Assembly: GCF_001953175.1 (NCBI RefSeq)
Contig: NZ_CP018258.1
Location: forward strand, 400,210 to 464,209
Source of the DNA: Dehalogenimonas formicexedens
GTDB taxonomy: Bacteria; Chloroflexota; Dehalococcoidia; Dehalococcoidales; Dehalococcoidaceae
Direction: 5' to 3'
Length of the DNA stretch: 64,000 nucleotides
Of the stretch, positions 8,598 to 17,549 are shown piece by piece. A program made the position numbers and the translations under genes. The notes beneath the pieces were generated by a model. The model was not told the origin of the DNA and ran no database searches. It was given only the letters and a program-made list of their open reading frames with translations. How positions within the stretch are numbered: the first letter of the stretch is position 1; each line of letters starts with the position of its first letter.

Positions 8598-9926
8598 TTG
8601 AAGGTTCTGCTGATACAGGCGCCGTCGGTGGAAAGCGCGACCAACGAAAGGGTTTACCCGATCGGGCTGGTCAGTGTGGCCACCCATTTGAAACGCGCCG
8701 GGCACGACGTCTCGCTGTTCGACATGAACCTCCAATCCGATCAATTCGGCTCGCTCAACGCTAAACTGCTCTCCGAGCGGCCCGATGCCATCGGTCTCGC
8801 GCTTCGCAACATCGACCCGCTGGCTAACAAAACCAGCTCCCTTATCCCGCCCTTCGTCGTCACCGTGCGGATGATCCGGGCGCTTTTGCCCGGTGTCCCG
8901 ATCATCGCCGGGGGTACCGGCTTCACCCTGTTCCCGGAGCGGATCATGCGGGAACTTCCGGAGATCGGCTGGGGTATCAAGGGAGAGGCCGAACTGGGCC
9001 TTCCGGCGCTGCTGGCCGGCAGCCCTCCCGGGGAGATTTCCGGACTATGCCGCCGCCTGAACGAGGACGTCATCGTCAACCCGGCGGCTTCCCTCTATTC
9101 TTTTGACGACTACCTTGTGCCGGACCGGGACCTGTTGCCGCCGGATATCTACAAAGGTATCAACAGCTATGCCCCGGCTTTCGGCATCGAGACCAAGCGC
9201 GGCTGCCCGCTGCAGTGCGCTTACTGCGTCTATCCTCAACTGCAGGGCAAAGTAATGCGCTGCCGCAAGCCCGCTGAAGTCGTCGATGAGATCGCGATGC
9301 TTAATCGCAAGTACGGGTTGACGGACTTCCACTTCAACGACCCGGTCATCAATATGCCCGTCGGCCACCTCGAGGAAATATGCGAGGAGATTCTGCGCCG
9401 GGGTCTGAAAGTGACCTGGACCGGTTTCTTCCGGGAAGACGTGCTGACGAAAGAAAAGGTCCGGCTCTATGAGAAGTCGGGCTGCAGCTGTTTCCTGTTC
9501 TCGCCGGATGGGTTCACCCAGAACTCGCTCGATGTATTGCAAAAGAAGCTCGATGTCGCCGATGTCGTCAAGGCGGCGGAGTTGACCTCCGGGACCGACG
9601 TGCTTTCCGTTTATCACTTCATGACCAACGTGCCCGGCGAGACGTGTGAGAGCATCTCTCAGGCGAAATCGATGATCGATCGGCTATACAAAATACACGG
9701 GCCCAAGCGGAACCTGGGCGCCGTCGTCCTCAACAACATCCGCATTATGCCCGGTACGCCCATCGAGGCCATCGCCCGCGCCGAGGGTGAGATCGATGAC
9801 AGCACCGACCTGCTGTACCCCGTCTATTACAATCCCTCAAAAAACCAGACGATGAGGTACCGGCTGGAGATTCATAACACCACTAAAAATGTATTCATGT
9901 GGCAACAGATCGGGGAGCGGAGATGA
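8598..9926 (+). CDS. bzaD: BzaD-like B12-binding-domain radical SAM methylase
   Basis: 442 residues. An N-terminal cobalamin-binding-like Rossmann part (MKVLLIQAPSVES, about 1-160) is followed by a radical SAM core with TKRGCPLQCAYCVYPQ, the CxxxCxxC cluster motif. Starts at TTG 8598, four bases after the preceding stop, with GGAG upstream. In the known anaerobic pathway BzaD and BzaE are radical SAM enzymes that add methyl groups to the benzimidazole ring. Its stop overlaps the next start (ATGA). Assignment as BzaD rather than BzaE follows gene order only. Confidence 0.78.
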   Translation: MKVLLIQAPSVESATNERVYPIGLVSVATHLKRAGHDVSLFDMNLQSDQFGSLNAKLLSERPDAIGLALRNIDPLANKTSSLIPPFVVTVRMIRALLPGVPIIAGGTGFTLFPERIMRELPEIGWGIKGEAELGLPALLAGSPPGEISGLCRRLNEDVIVNPAASLYSFDDYLVPDRDLLPPDIYKGINSYAPAFGIETKRGCPLQCAYCVYPQLQGKVMRCRKPAEVVDEIAMLNRKYGLTDFHFNDPVINMPVGHLEEICEEILRRGLKVTWTGFFREDVLTKEKVRLYEKSGCSCFLFSPDGFTQNSLDVLQKKLDVADVVKAAELTSGTDVLSVYHFMTNVPGETCESISQAKSMIDRLYKIHGPKRNLGAVVLNNIRIMPGTPIEAIARAEGEIDDSTDLLYPVYYNPSKNQTMRYRLEIHNTTKNVFMWQQIGERR

Positions 9927-11464
9927 AAGTATTTCTGTTGGAACACCCCCGACGCATCGCCCCGGAGCGCTGCAACGACATCGCCAACGCGCCGCTGTCA
10001 TCCAGCCTGGTCACCGGCTGCATTGCCGGAATGGTCCAGAGCCTCGGCCACCGTGTCGAGATCGCCGAGGGGTTTCTCGACCAGCTGACCTACGACGAAA
10101 TTCATCGCCGGGTGGCTGAATTCAAGCCCGAAATCTTGGGAGTTCACCTGGTATATGTCTGGGGCAACAACGAAGAACTGTTCGCCTTCCTGCGGCGTCT
10201 CAAAACCGAAGGCCTGGTTGGAAAGATCGTCGGCTACGGCTACTATCCCACCTTCGCCTACGAGGAAATACTTAAAGCCTGCCCCGAGTTCGATGGGTTG
10301 TTCGTCGGCGAACCCGAGTTATCGGTCGCCGAGTGGTTGGCCGCCGGAAAGCCGGTACCCGGCATGGCCTGGTTGGATGGAAACGCCACGATACAAATCC
10401 GGAGGCGTGACCTCAATAAGGACCTCGATTCCCTGCCGGATCCTGTCCGCACCCCCGCCATGATGCGGATGGCTGAGGTCAACATCGAGGGCAGCCGTGG
10501 CTGCTACGGCAAATGCACTTTCTGTTATATCAACCCGTATTATGGCGAGAACTCCTGCTGGCGGCCTAAAAGCCCGGAGCGGGTGATAGCGGAGATCGAC
10601 CGGATCATCGCCGAATACGGACCCCGGAAATTCTATTTCACCGACCCCAATTTCTTCGGCCCTGGCAACATCGGGCGGGAGCGGGCACTGAAGCTGGCCG
10701 CGATGCTCAAAGAACGAAACATCAAGTTCGGCATCGAAGGCCGGGTCAATGATATACGGCCGGAGGTTATTTCCGCCCTGGTCGATGCCGGTTTTACCGA
10801 GATGCTTATCGGTTTGGAAAGCGGCCGCGACGAGTCTTTAACACGCCTGAACAAGATGACCACCGTCGCCCAGAACGAGGAAGCCCTCAGGGTTTTACGA
10901 GCTAACGGCATCGAACCCAGCGTCGGCTTCATCATGTTCGAGCCGGACTCCAGCCTGGCCGATGTCCGTACCAATTTCGAGTTTTTAAAACGGAATGACC
11001 TGCTGAAAAACATCTTCACCACGGCCAATGTGCTCTACCACCCGCAAATCATCCTGCAAGGGACGTCGGCCTACCGGACGATGCAGCAGGAAGGACGGCT
11101 CATTCTCCGGGACACCACCTATGAGGGGCGGGCCGCCTATTCCAACGCGGCGGTGGCGCGGCTGGCAGAAATCATCGGCCGCATGACCAACCATTTATTT
11201 ATCGCCATGAACCGGGTATGGCAGGGGCAGCTCAACGAACCGTCCAATGCCGCCGAGTTGTATCAAGTGATCACTAAGCTGCTCGTCGAGCGTTTCGAGA
11301 ACACCTTGGCCCGGCTCGAGGCGGGAGAGCGCATCGACGAACCGGCTGCCGACAATATCGTTGCCGGGACCAATTCCAAAATAGAAGCTATTTTCGTCAC
11401 CTTTCCGAAGGGCGAACGCTACAGGATAACCGATCCCGCAATTGGTTGCGGTTGTGGTTCATAG
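9923..11464 (+). CDS. bzaE: BzaE-like B12-binding-domain radical SAM methylase
   Basis: 513 residues from ATG 9923, which overlaps the bzaD stop. Same layout as its neighbour: a B12-binding-like N-terminus (to about 180), then EGSRGCYGKCTFCYIN with CxxxCxxC for the 4Fe-4S cluster, and GFTEMLIGLESG further on. The C-terminus ends in a short Cys-rich tail (GCGCGS) not seen in bzaD. Expected to make the last C-methylation giving 5,6-dimethylbenzimidazole. Only sequence type and context support the exact step. Confidence 0.78.
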   Translation: MKVFLLEHPRRIAPERCNDIANAPLSSSLVTGCIAGMVQSLGHRVEIAEGFLDQLTYDEIHRRVAEFKPEILGVHLVYVWGNNEELFAFLRRLKTEGLVGKIVGYGYYPTFAYEEILKACPEFDGLFVGEPELSVAEWLAAGKPVPGMAWLDGNATIQIRRRDLNKDLDSLPDPVRTPAMMRMAEVNIEGSRGCYGKCTFCYINPYYGENSCWRPKSPERVIAEIDRIIAEYGPRKFYFTDPNFFGPGNIGRERALKLAAMLKERNIKFGIEGRVNDIRPEVISALVDAGFTEMLIGLESGRDESLTRLNKMTTVAQNEEALRVLRANGIEPSVGFIMFEPDSSLADVRTNFEFLKRNDLLKNIFTTANVLYHPQIILQGTSAYRTMQQEGRLILRDTTYEGRAAYSNAAVARLAEIIGRMTNHLFIAMNRVWQGQLNEPSNAAELYQVITKLLVERFENTLARLEAGERIDEPAADNIVAGTNSKIEAIFVTFPKGERYRITDPAIGCGCGS

Positions 11465-11485
11465 AAAAGAGTTCAGGAGGGAAAC

Positions 11486-12784
11486 ATGTTGACCGTTGAA
11501 GAATTGACCAAAGGCCTGACCCCGGAGCAGATCGAAGCCGCCGCGGAGACCGAAGGCGTATCGCCGGAGACAATCCGGAAAGAGGTAGAAGACGGCACCA
11601 TCGTCGTCCCCTGCAATCCGGCGCACCGCGGCCTGAAGCCGGTAGCTATCGGCAAGGGACTGCGGACCAAGGTGTCGGCCTCTATCGGCATCGATTCCTG
11701 GGACGGGACGGTAGCCGGCGAGCTTGAGAAGCTGCGCGTCGCCCTGGACGCCGGCACCCACGCTATTATGGACCTGTCCATCGCCGGGGACATGGACGGC
11801 GCCCGCCGCGCCATCCTTGAGGCCTCGCCGGTTCCGGTAGGCACCCTGCCGATGTACCAGACCATCGCCGAGGCAGCCCAGAAGCATGGCTCTTCACTGG
11901 CCATGACCCCGGAGCAGATGCTCGAGATCATCGAGCGGCAAGCCGCCGACGGCGTTGATTTCCTGGCCCTGCACTGCGCTACCACCATGGCTACCGTGGA
12001 GCGCGCCAAGGCCGAGGGCCGCATCGACCCGCTGGTAAGCTACGGCGGTTCCCATCTCGTCGGCTGGATGATTCACCACAAGAAAGAGAATCCCCTGTAC
12101 GAGAATTACGACCGCATCCTGGAAATCGCTAAAAAATACGGTGTAACTTTAAGCCTCGCCGACGGCATGCGCCCCGGCTGCCTGGCCGATTCACTTGGCG
12201 GCGCCCAGGTGCAGGAACTCGTCATCCTGGGCGAGCTGGTGGCGAGGGCGAGGAATGCCGGAGTCCAGATCATGATCAAGGGCCCCGGCCACATGCCGCT
12301 TAATCACGTCAAGGACACCATCACCCTGCAGAAGAGCCTGTGCAAAGGCGCGCCGTACTTCGTCTTCGGGCCGCTGCTGACCGACCTCGGCGTCGGCTAC
12401 GACCACATCAACGCCGCTATCGGCGGGGCGCTGTCCTCCTGGCACGGGGCGGATTTTCTGTGCTACGTCACCCCGGCGGAGCACATCGGCAACCCGGACG
12501 CTTCGCAGGTGCGCCAGGGCGTCATTGCCGCCCGCGTTGCCGCCCATGCCGGCGACCTGGCCCGCGGCCTGCCGGAAGCCGTCCAATGGGACCTGGACAT
12601 GTCCAACGCCCGCCGCGACCTGAAGTGGAAGGAACAGATCAGGCTCTCCATCGACCCTCAGCACGCCCAGCACATCCGCCTGACCCGGAACGACGGCGAT
12701 ATCGAGACCTGCGCTATGTGCGGCAAATTCTGTGCCATGAAGATCATCGCCGATCACATGCATTTCAAGCGCCACAGTTGTTAG
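11486..12784 (+). CDS. bzaA: ThiC-like 5-hydroxybenzimidazole synthase subunit (BzaA/BzaB type)
   Basis: 432 residues. ThiC superfamily radical SAM enzyme: DAGTHAIMDLSIAGD, AVHCATT-type motif (LALHCATT), GSHLVGWMIHHKKENPLY, LADGMRPG, IKGPGHMPLNHV and a C-terminal CAMCGKFC. Strong AGGAGG site before the ATG. Anaerobic bza operons carry two ThiC paralogues, BzaA and BzaB, which turn the purine intermediate aminoimidazole ribotide into 5-hydroxybenzimidazole. A thiamine role is less likely because of the operon. Which paralogue is A and which is B cannot be told here. The Cys spacing is CX2CX3C, one shorter than in classical ThiC. Confidence 0.82.
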   Translation: MLTVEELTKGLTPEQIEAAAETEGVSPETIRKEVEDGTIVVPCNPAHRGLKPVAIGKGLRTKVSASIGIDSWDGTVAGELEKLRVALDAGTHAIMDLSIAGDMDGARRAILEASPVPVGTLPMYQTIAEAAQKHGSSLAMTPEQMLEIIERQAADGVDFLALHCATTMATVERAKAEGRIDPLVSYGGSHLVGWMIHHKKENPLYENYDRILEIAKKYGVTLSLADGMRPGCLADSLGGAQVQELVILGELVARARNAGVQIMIKGPGHMPLNHVKDTITLQKSLCKGAPYFVFGPLLTDLGVGYDHINAAIGGALSSWHGADFLCYVTPAEHIGNPDASQVRQGVIAARVAAHAGDLARGLPEAVQWDLDMSNARRDLKWKEQIRLSIDPQHAQHIRLTRNDGDIETCAMCGKFCAMKIIADHMHFKRHSC

Positions 12785-12793
12785 ATACGCTTT

Positions 12794-12854
12794 TCCTCTC
12801 CCTTGATGGGAGAGGATAAAGGAGAGGGTGAAGGGGTGGGGTGATGGTGAGGGG
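12794..12854. repeat. Pu/Py-biased intergenic repeat with inverted arms
   Basis: CCTCTCCC and GGGAGAGG form an inverted pair, followed by GGAGAGGGTG and G-rich tracts. A related unit (CCCTCTCC ... GGAGAGGGTCGGGGTGAGG) is found inside the coding region near 29066-29100. Lies in the bzaA-bzaB gap. Confidence 0.55.
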
Positions 12855-12855
12855 T

Positions 12856-12923
12856 GTAGGGGCGAGCGGCGCTCGCCCACCAGGTGAAAGTAGGGGCGAC
12901 CGACCGGTCGCCGCCAGGTGAAA
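12856..12923. repeat. Tandem pair of 34-bp palindromic repeats
   Basis: Two adjacent 34-bp units (12856-12889, 12890-12923), each GTAGGGGCGA + short palindrome + CAGGTGAAA. The inner palindromes differ (AGCGGCGCT versus CCGACCGG), while the frames are nearly identical. A relative sits inside the terminase gene at 23669-23693. The unit may form a hairpin in the bza transcript. Confidence 0.7.
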
Positions 12924-12947
12924 AAAGGATTACTGCGAGGAAATTGA

Positions 12948-14231
12948 ATGACACAGGTACTTAAAGCCCGCGCCGGCAAAATAACTGAGGAAATGGAAGC
13001 CGTCGCCCGCGCCGAGGGGTATGAACCGGAATTCATCCGGGAACGGGTAGCCGATGGCCGTATCGTCATCCCGCGTAACAAGAACCGGAAACCGTTCCGC
13101 TATTGCGGCATCGGCGAAGGCATGCGGGTCAAGGTCAACGCCCTAATCGGCACCTCCTCAAACCGCGACGACATGGCGCTGGAAGCCCGGAAGCTCAAAG
13201 CCGCGCAGGACGCCGGCTGCGACTCCTTCATGGACCTGTCCACCGGTTCCAGTATCGATGCCATGCGGCGGCAGACGCTGGACCTGGCCGATGTCGCCGT
13301 CGGCTGCACTACCATCTACCAGGCCGGGCAGGAAGCCATCGACAAATACGGCTCGGTGGTCGAAATGAGGCCTAATGAGATCCTCGATATCATCGAAAAG
13401 CAGGCGGCCGAGGGCATGGACTTCATGGCCGTGCACTGCGCCTTTAACAACGTCGTCCTTAAAACGATGCAGACCACCGGCCGGGTCACCTGGGTGGTGT
13501 CTCGCGGCGGCGCTTTCATCACCGGCTGGATGCTCCACAATCAGAAAGAAAACCCGCTGTACGAGCATTTCGACCGTATCCTGGAGATCATGAAAGCCCA
13601 TGATGTCACCCTTTCGGTCGGTGACGCCATCCGCCCCGGCGCGACCGCCGATTCCATGGACGGCGCTCAGATCCAGGGTTTGCTGGTCCAGGGCGATCTG
13701 GCGAAAAAAGCCCAGGCCGCCGGAGTGCAGGTGATGATCGAAGGCCCGGGACACGTACCCCTGAACCACGTCGAAACCACCATGCGCCTGGAGAAGCGGC
13801 TGTGCAACAACGCGCCGTACTTCATCCTGGGCACGCTGGCCACCGATGTCGCCCCCGGCTACGATAACATCACCGGGGCCATCGGCGGAGCCTTCGCCGG
13901 TTCCTGCGGCGCTGACTTCCTGTGCTACCTGACGCCCGCCGAGCACCTCGGGCTGCCGCTGGAAGAGGATGTCCGCATCGGCGTGGTCACCACCAAGATG
14001 GCGGCTCACATCGCCGATGTCGCCCGCGGTCATAAAGGCGCCATCGCCCGCGAAGAAGAGATGGCCCGCGCCCGGGTAGCCGGGGATATCGACCGCCAGA
14101 TCAAGGTTGCCCTTTCCCCGGATAGGCTCATCGCCGCTACCAAAGGCAACGGCCACGGTGGGCATCTGTGTGTCTCCTGCGGCGCCGACTGCGCCGTTCA
14201 GGAAGCGGCGAAGTACTTCGGCATCGCTTGA
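12948..14231 (+). CDS. bzaB: ThiC-like 5-hydroxybenzimidazole synthase subunit (BzaA/BzaB type)
   Basis: 427 residues, a clear paralogue of the preceding gene. Seen: DAGCDSFMDLSTGS, MAVHCAFNNVV, GGAFITGWMLHNQKENPLY, VGDAIRPG, EGPGHVPLNHV and C-terminal CVSCGADC, again CX2CX3C. Placed 163 bases after bzaA, a gap filled by repeats, with GAGG upstream of the ATG. The two proteins probably act together. Last gene of the operon on this strand. Confidence 0.82.
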   Translation: MTQVLKARAGKITEEMEAVARAEGYEPEFIRERVADGRIVIPRNKNRKPFRYCGIGEGMRVKVNALIGTSSNRDDMALEARKLKAAQDAGCDSFMDLSTGSSIDAMRRQTLDLADVAVGCTTIYQAGQEAIDKYGSVVEMRPNEILDIIEKQAAEGMDFMAVHCAFNNVVLKTMQTTGRVTWVVSRGGAFITGWMLHNQKENPLYEHFDRILEIMKAHDVTLSVGDAIRPGATADSMDGAQIQGLLVQGDLAKKAQAAGVQVMIEGPGHVPLNHVETTMRLEKRLCNNAPYFILGTLATDVAPGYDNITGAIGGAFAGSCGADFLCYLTPAEHLGLPLEEDVRIGVVTTKMAAHIADVARGHKGAIAREEEMARARVAGDIDRQIKVALSPDRLIAATKGNGHGGHLCVSCGADCAVQEAAKYFGIA

Positions 14232-14261
14232 TTCAGGGTGACCGCTGGGCGTAGGCAAGAA

Positions 14262-14747
14262 TCATTGCTTGGAAAGTCCGGTACTCACCGTCCCGAAACC
14301 AATAGGTTGGTAAGGTTCGTCTGTCTCTATGTCCCAGACCCAAACCTGACCGCCGATCACCGTGGTGCAAAAGACGAAATAAAACTGGTCGGAGATGACT
14401 TCCTGGTCGACCGAGATGACATAGCCGTCTTTGAGCGCCGCCGCCTGCTGGCCCAGCGCCTTTGAATATAGCGCCTCCATGGTGCCGGACGGCGGGAGGT
14501 CGCTGGTCTTGTCAATGGCCAGCCATGCGGTCAGGTCGTTCAAGCTGGCAAACTCTCTTGGAGGGTAAACCTTTGCTATCTGGTCGTATTTGCCCTGGAG
14601 TGTGCCGAGCTGGGAACTCAGATCGGTGACCTGTTGCGAGAGCGCCGTGTTTTTGTCGACTGCCACCTGATAGCGGGAGTTTGAAGTACAACCGGCTAAA
14701 AAGACCGCTGCAGCGCATAAAGCTAAAAGCCATTTCAGAGTTTTCAT
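14262..14747 (-). CDS. Putative lipoprotein
   Basis: 161 residues. The N-terminus is a lipoprotein signal with lipobox LAGC at residues 17-20 (AAVFLAGCTS). A short coiled-coil stretch follows (NTALSQQVTDLSSQLGTLQ). The rest has no family I recognise. AAGGAG lies upstream of the ATG. Convergent with the bza operon. Confidence 0.75.
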   Translation of the reverse strand: MKTLKWLLALCAAAVFLAGCTSNSRYQVAVDKNTALSQQVTDLSSQLGTLQGKYDQIAKVYPPREFASLNDLTAWLAIDKTSDLPPSGTMEALYSKALGQQAAALKDGYVISVDQEVISDQFYFVFCTTVIGGQVWVWDIETDEPYQPIGFGTVSTGLSKQ

Positions 14748-14833
14748 GTCTCTCCTTTGCCACTCCGGAAAAGACTTGGTTCAGGCTCAAATCCAGTTTA
14801 TGGCACAAGGAGGCTTAATACAAGGGGTATTTT

Positions 14834-15694
14834 TCAGGGAATCCCTTCGAAAAGATCGTTTTCCCGCTTATTGTCACCGGTTGGGAAGGCAAGGGTAAAA
14901 GTATCCCGCCGCCCGAAGAGTCTTTGGAAGACCGTCAACATTCCTCCCCTGGGTGGTCCTCCCGCCAGTTGGCTCCGATGGCAGGCCGATGCCGCTTTTT
15001 TGGCTTTCAAGGCTGCCGGATCGAGTTTGATGATCGCGTTTACCGGCATTTCCTCGCCAACCAGGGCGGTCAGATCGATATCTTTGTTGCGGCCGAACTT
15101 CTTCGGGTCTTGTCCGATCAGCGGAAGAACCCTGACAGCGAATTTGAGGAATCGGCGGGGAAATACGTTGAAATAGAGTTTCGACGGCTGGAAGGGGTTG
15201 CCGGCAGTTGGATAGGTTTTTGTTTCTCCGGCGGCATAGAAAGCCATCACCGTTGCTTTATGGGTGGCGATATGGTCGGGGTGGCCGTAATCGCCATGGG
15301 GGTCGTGGGTTAAAACTACCTGAGGTTTGATTTCGCGGATGATCCTGACGATCCTTTCGGCGACCGCCGAGGTGGATGCGTTGCACAATGCCTCGGGATG
15401 TTTGTTGTCCGGGCTCCCGGCCATGCCGGAGTCCCGGTAGCCCAGATGGAAGATGCCCGAGAGTCCCAGGGCTTTGGCGGCGCATTGCATCTCGGCCCAG
15501 CGGACATCTCCGGTGGTGACCAGGCCGGACATGAAGAATTGCGGGTCGATGGTCCCTGCTTCGCCCCGGGTGGCGCAGGCGACATAGACTTTGACGCCTT
15601 GCTGAGCGTAACGGGCCAGGGTTCCGCCGGGTCCGAAACTCTCGTCGTCAGGATGGGCGCCAACGAAAAGCAGCGCGCGGTCGTTAGTCATCAT
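14834..15694 (-). CDS. PIG-L/LmbE family deacetylase
   Basis: 286 residues. Zinc hydrolase that removes N-acetyl groups from sugar-containing small molecules. Seen: the metal/catalytic motif GAHPDDESFGPGGTLARY near the N-terminus, TRGEAG, and the second metal motif LTHDPHGDYGHPDHIATHKA. The substrate is unknown; relatives act in mycothiol, bacillithiol or GlcNAc-PI pathways. The C-terminus has a basic tail. Confidence 0.88.
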   Translation of the reverse strand: MMTNDRALLFVGAHPDDESFGPGGTLARYAQQGVKVYVACATRGEAGTIDPQFFMSGLVTTGDVRWAEMQCAAKALGLSGIFHLGYRDSGMAGSPDNKHPEALCNASTSAVAERIVRIIREIKPQVVLTHDPHGDYGHPDHIATHKATVMAFYAAGETKTYPTAGNPFQPSKLYFNVFPRRFLKFAVRVLPLIGQDPKKFGRNKDIDLTALVGEEMPVNAIIKLDPAALKAKKAASACHRSQLAGGPPRGGMLTVFQRLFGRRDTFTLAFPTGDNKRENDLFEGIP

Positions 15695-15801
15695 GGCTTA
15701 ATTTTACCGCATGCGGAGGCCGGAGACGAAAATCCCCGGGCGGCCAATCCGGTTTGTTCCGGTTCGACCTGCGTAAGGGACGATCTTTGATTTTTGTCGT
15801 C

Positions 15802-17226
15802 TTACTGCGGCTTGGGCCGGTAGAAAATCGTCGACAGCCTTTCGGCCAGGGACTTGTCCCGTTCTTTGATCCTCTGCATGTCCGCCAGCAGGCCGACTTC
15901 CCGGGCTATGAAATCAGTATCGAGCGACCCGGAAACGAAGCGAGGGTTTTCCATGATGGCCTTATGCAGCACGAGGTTGGTATCGACGCCCAGGATGATG
16001 TACTCGTAAAGCGCGCGGCGCATGCGCAGGATGCACTCGTTGCGGTCCCGTCCCCAGGCCACCAGCTTCGAGATCATCGGGTGGTAGCAGTCGGGGATGG
16101 TGTACCCGTTATAAACTCCGGAATCGACACGGATGCCCACGCCGCCCGGTGAGCGGTAGCCGGTCAAGGTGCCCGGCGACGGCATGAAATTTCTCAGCGG
16201 GTTCTCGGCGTTAATCCGGCACTCTATTGCCCAGCCGTTGGGCTTGATATCTTCCTGTTTGACCGACAGGGTCAGCCCGGCGGCGATATTGATCTGCTCC
16301 TTGACCAGGTCGATGCCGGTCACCATCTCGGTCACCGGGTGTTCCACCTGGATGCGGGCGTTGACCTCCAGAAAATAATAGGAACCTTCAGAATAGATAA
16401 ACTCGACAGTGCCGGCCCCGACGTACTTGATGGCCCGTGCCAGCCTGACCGCCTGGTTGCCCATCTCGGCGCGTAGTTCCGGGGTTAGGGCGGTCGACGG
16501 CGATTCTTCGATGACCTTCGAATGGAAGCGCTGGATGGAGCACTCGCGCTCGCCAAGGTGCACCACGTTGCCCTGGGTGTCGGCGAGAATTTGGAATTCG
16601 ATGTGCCGCGGCCGTTCGATATACTTTTCGATATAGACGCTGGCAACGCCGAAGCTCTTCTTGGCCATCTGGGGTGACAGTGTCAGCGCCCGCTGCAGGT
16701 CGGCGTCGCTCCTGGCGATGACCATACCGATACCGCCGCCGCCCCCCGCCGGTTTGACGATAAGGGGATAACCTATCTCACCCAAATCGTCCTGGAGCTG
16801 ACAGAAATCGGCGGGGCATTCGCCGGTACCGGGAACAACCGGGACGCCCGCTTTAACCGCTTCCTCACGGGCGGCGATCTTGTTGCCGGTCACTTCCAGC
16901 ACATTGGCGGGTGGTCCAATGAAGATGATCTTTGCTTTCTCGCAGGCCCGGGCGAACGCGGCGTTCTCGGACAGAAACCCGTAACCGGGATGGATCGCCT
17001 CAGCGCCGCAATGCTTGGCGATCTCGATGATCTTCTCCATGTTCAGGTAAGACAACGATGCCGGGGCAGGCCCAAGGAGATAGGCTTCATCGGCGTACTT
17101 GGTGAAGAAAGCCTCTTTATCCGCCTCGGAATAGACAGCTACGGTATTGATGCCCAGTTCGCGGCAGGCGCGCATTACCCGAATCGCTATTTCGCCGCGG
17201 TTGGCTATGAGAATCTTGCTGATCAT
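15802..17226 (-). CDS. Biotin carboxylase subunit (acetyl-CoA or pyruvate carboxylase)
   Basis: 474 residues. Carboxylates biotin using ATP and bicarbonate. ATP-grasp fold with ANRGEIAIRVMRACREL, EAIHPGYGFLSEN, the Gly-rich loop VKPAGGGGGIGMV, ERECSIQRFHSKVIEESPS and FLEVNARIQVEHPVTEM. No biotin-carrier or transferase gene lies next to it, so accC and pycA cannot be told apart. The tail past residue 440 is like that of archaeal-type pyruvate carboxylase subunit A. GGAG lies upstream of the ATG. Confidence 0.9.
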   Translation of the reverse strand: MISKILIANRGEIAIRVMRACRELGINTVAVYSEADKEAFFTKYADEAYLLGPAPASLSYLNMEKIIEIAKHCGAEAIHPGYGFLSENAAFARACEKAKIIFIGPPANVLEVTGNKIAAREEAVKAGVPVVPGTGECPADFCQLQDDLGEIGYPLIVKPAGGGGGIGMVIARSDADLQRALTLSPQMAKKSFGVASVYIEKYIERPRHIEFQILADTQGNVVHLGERECSIQRFHSKVIEESPSTALTPELRAEMGNQAVRLARAIKYVGAGTVEFIYSEGSYYFLEVNARIQVEHPVTEMVTGIDLVKEQINIAAGLTLSVKQEDIKPNGWAIECRINAENPLRNFMPSPGTLTGYRSPGGVGIRVDSGVYNGYTIPDCYHPMISKLVAWGRDRNECILRMRRALYEYIILGVDTNLVLHKAIMENPRFVSGSLDTDFIAREVGLLADMQRIKERDKSLAERLSTIFYRPKPQ

Positions 17227-17549
17227 GCGGCTATCTCCTTGAATGGTTGTTCAAGTTGATAATATATCATAAATGCTGGTACCGGTTCAGCTTGAGGCCG
17301 TTTTCGGAGTGGTTATTAAAATCAAAATAAACATGAACGCGCATAGGGGGTTCCCGAATGTGATTTACATCTTTCCGGGGGTGTCAGTTTAGCCTCAACC
17401 GGCATCCACAAAGCTGAATCGAACTACGGCGATCGCCTCGGGCTGAAAGTTGTCCGGGATGCCGGTTCTGATGTGGGTGATCCGATTATCAGATTCGGAA
17501 AAATCTGTTTTATTATGATGATTGAAAGCAATTTATAGTGAGGATGAAC
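17227..17549. other. Intergenic stretch without a clear gene
   Basis: About 320 bases between divergent genes. A stretch near 17380-17537 is open on the plus strand and reads plausibly (ESNYGDRLGLKVVRD), but it has a stop upstream and no start codon. Promoters for both sides probably lie here. I see no RNA gene. Confidence 0.4.

Noticed and set aside
13158-14258. 366-residue minus-strand open frame opposite bzaB
   Set aside because: Antisense of a conserved ThiC paralogue in a GC-rich gene; no motifs, no ribosome site.
17380-17537. Possible short coding stretch
   Set aside because: Reads plausibly but has an in-frame stop upstream and no start codon; may be a remnant.
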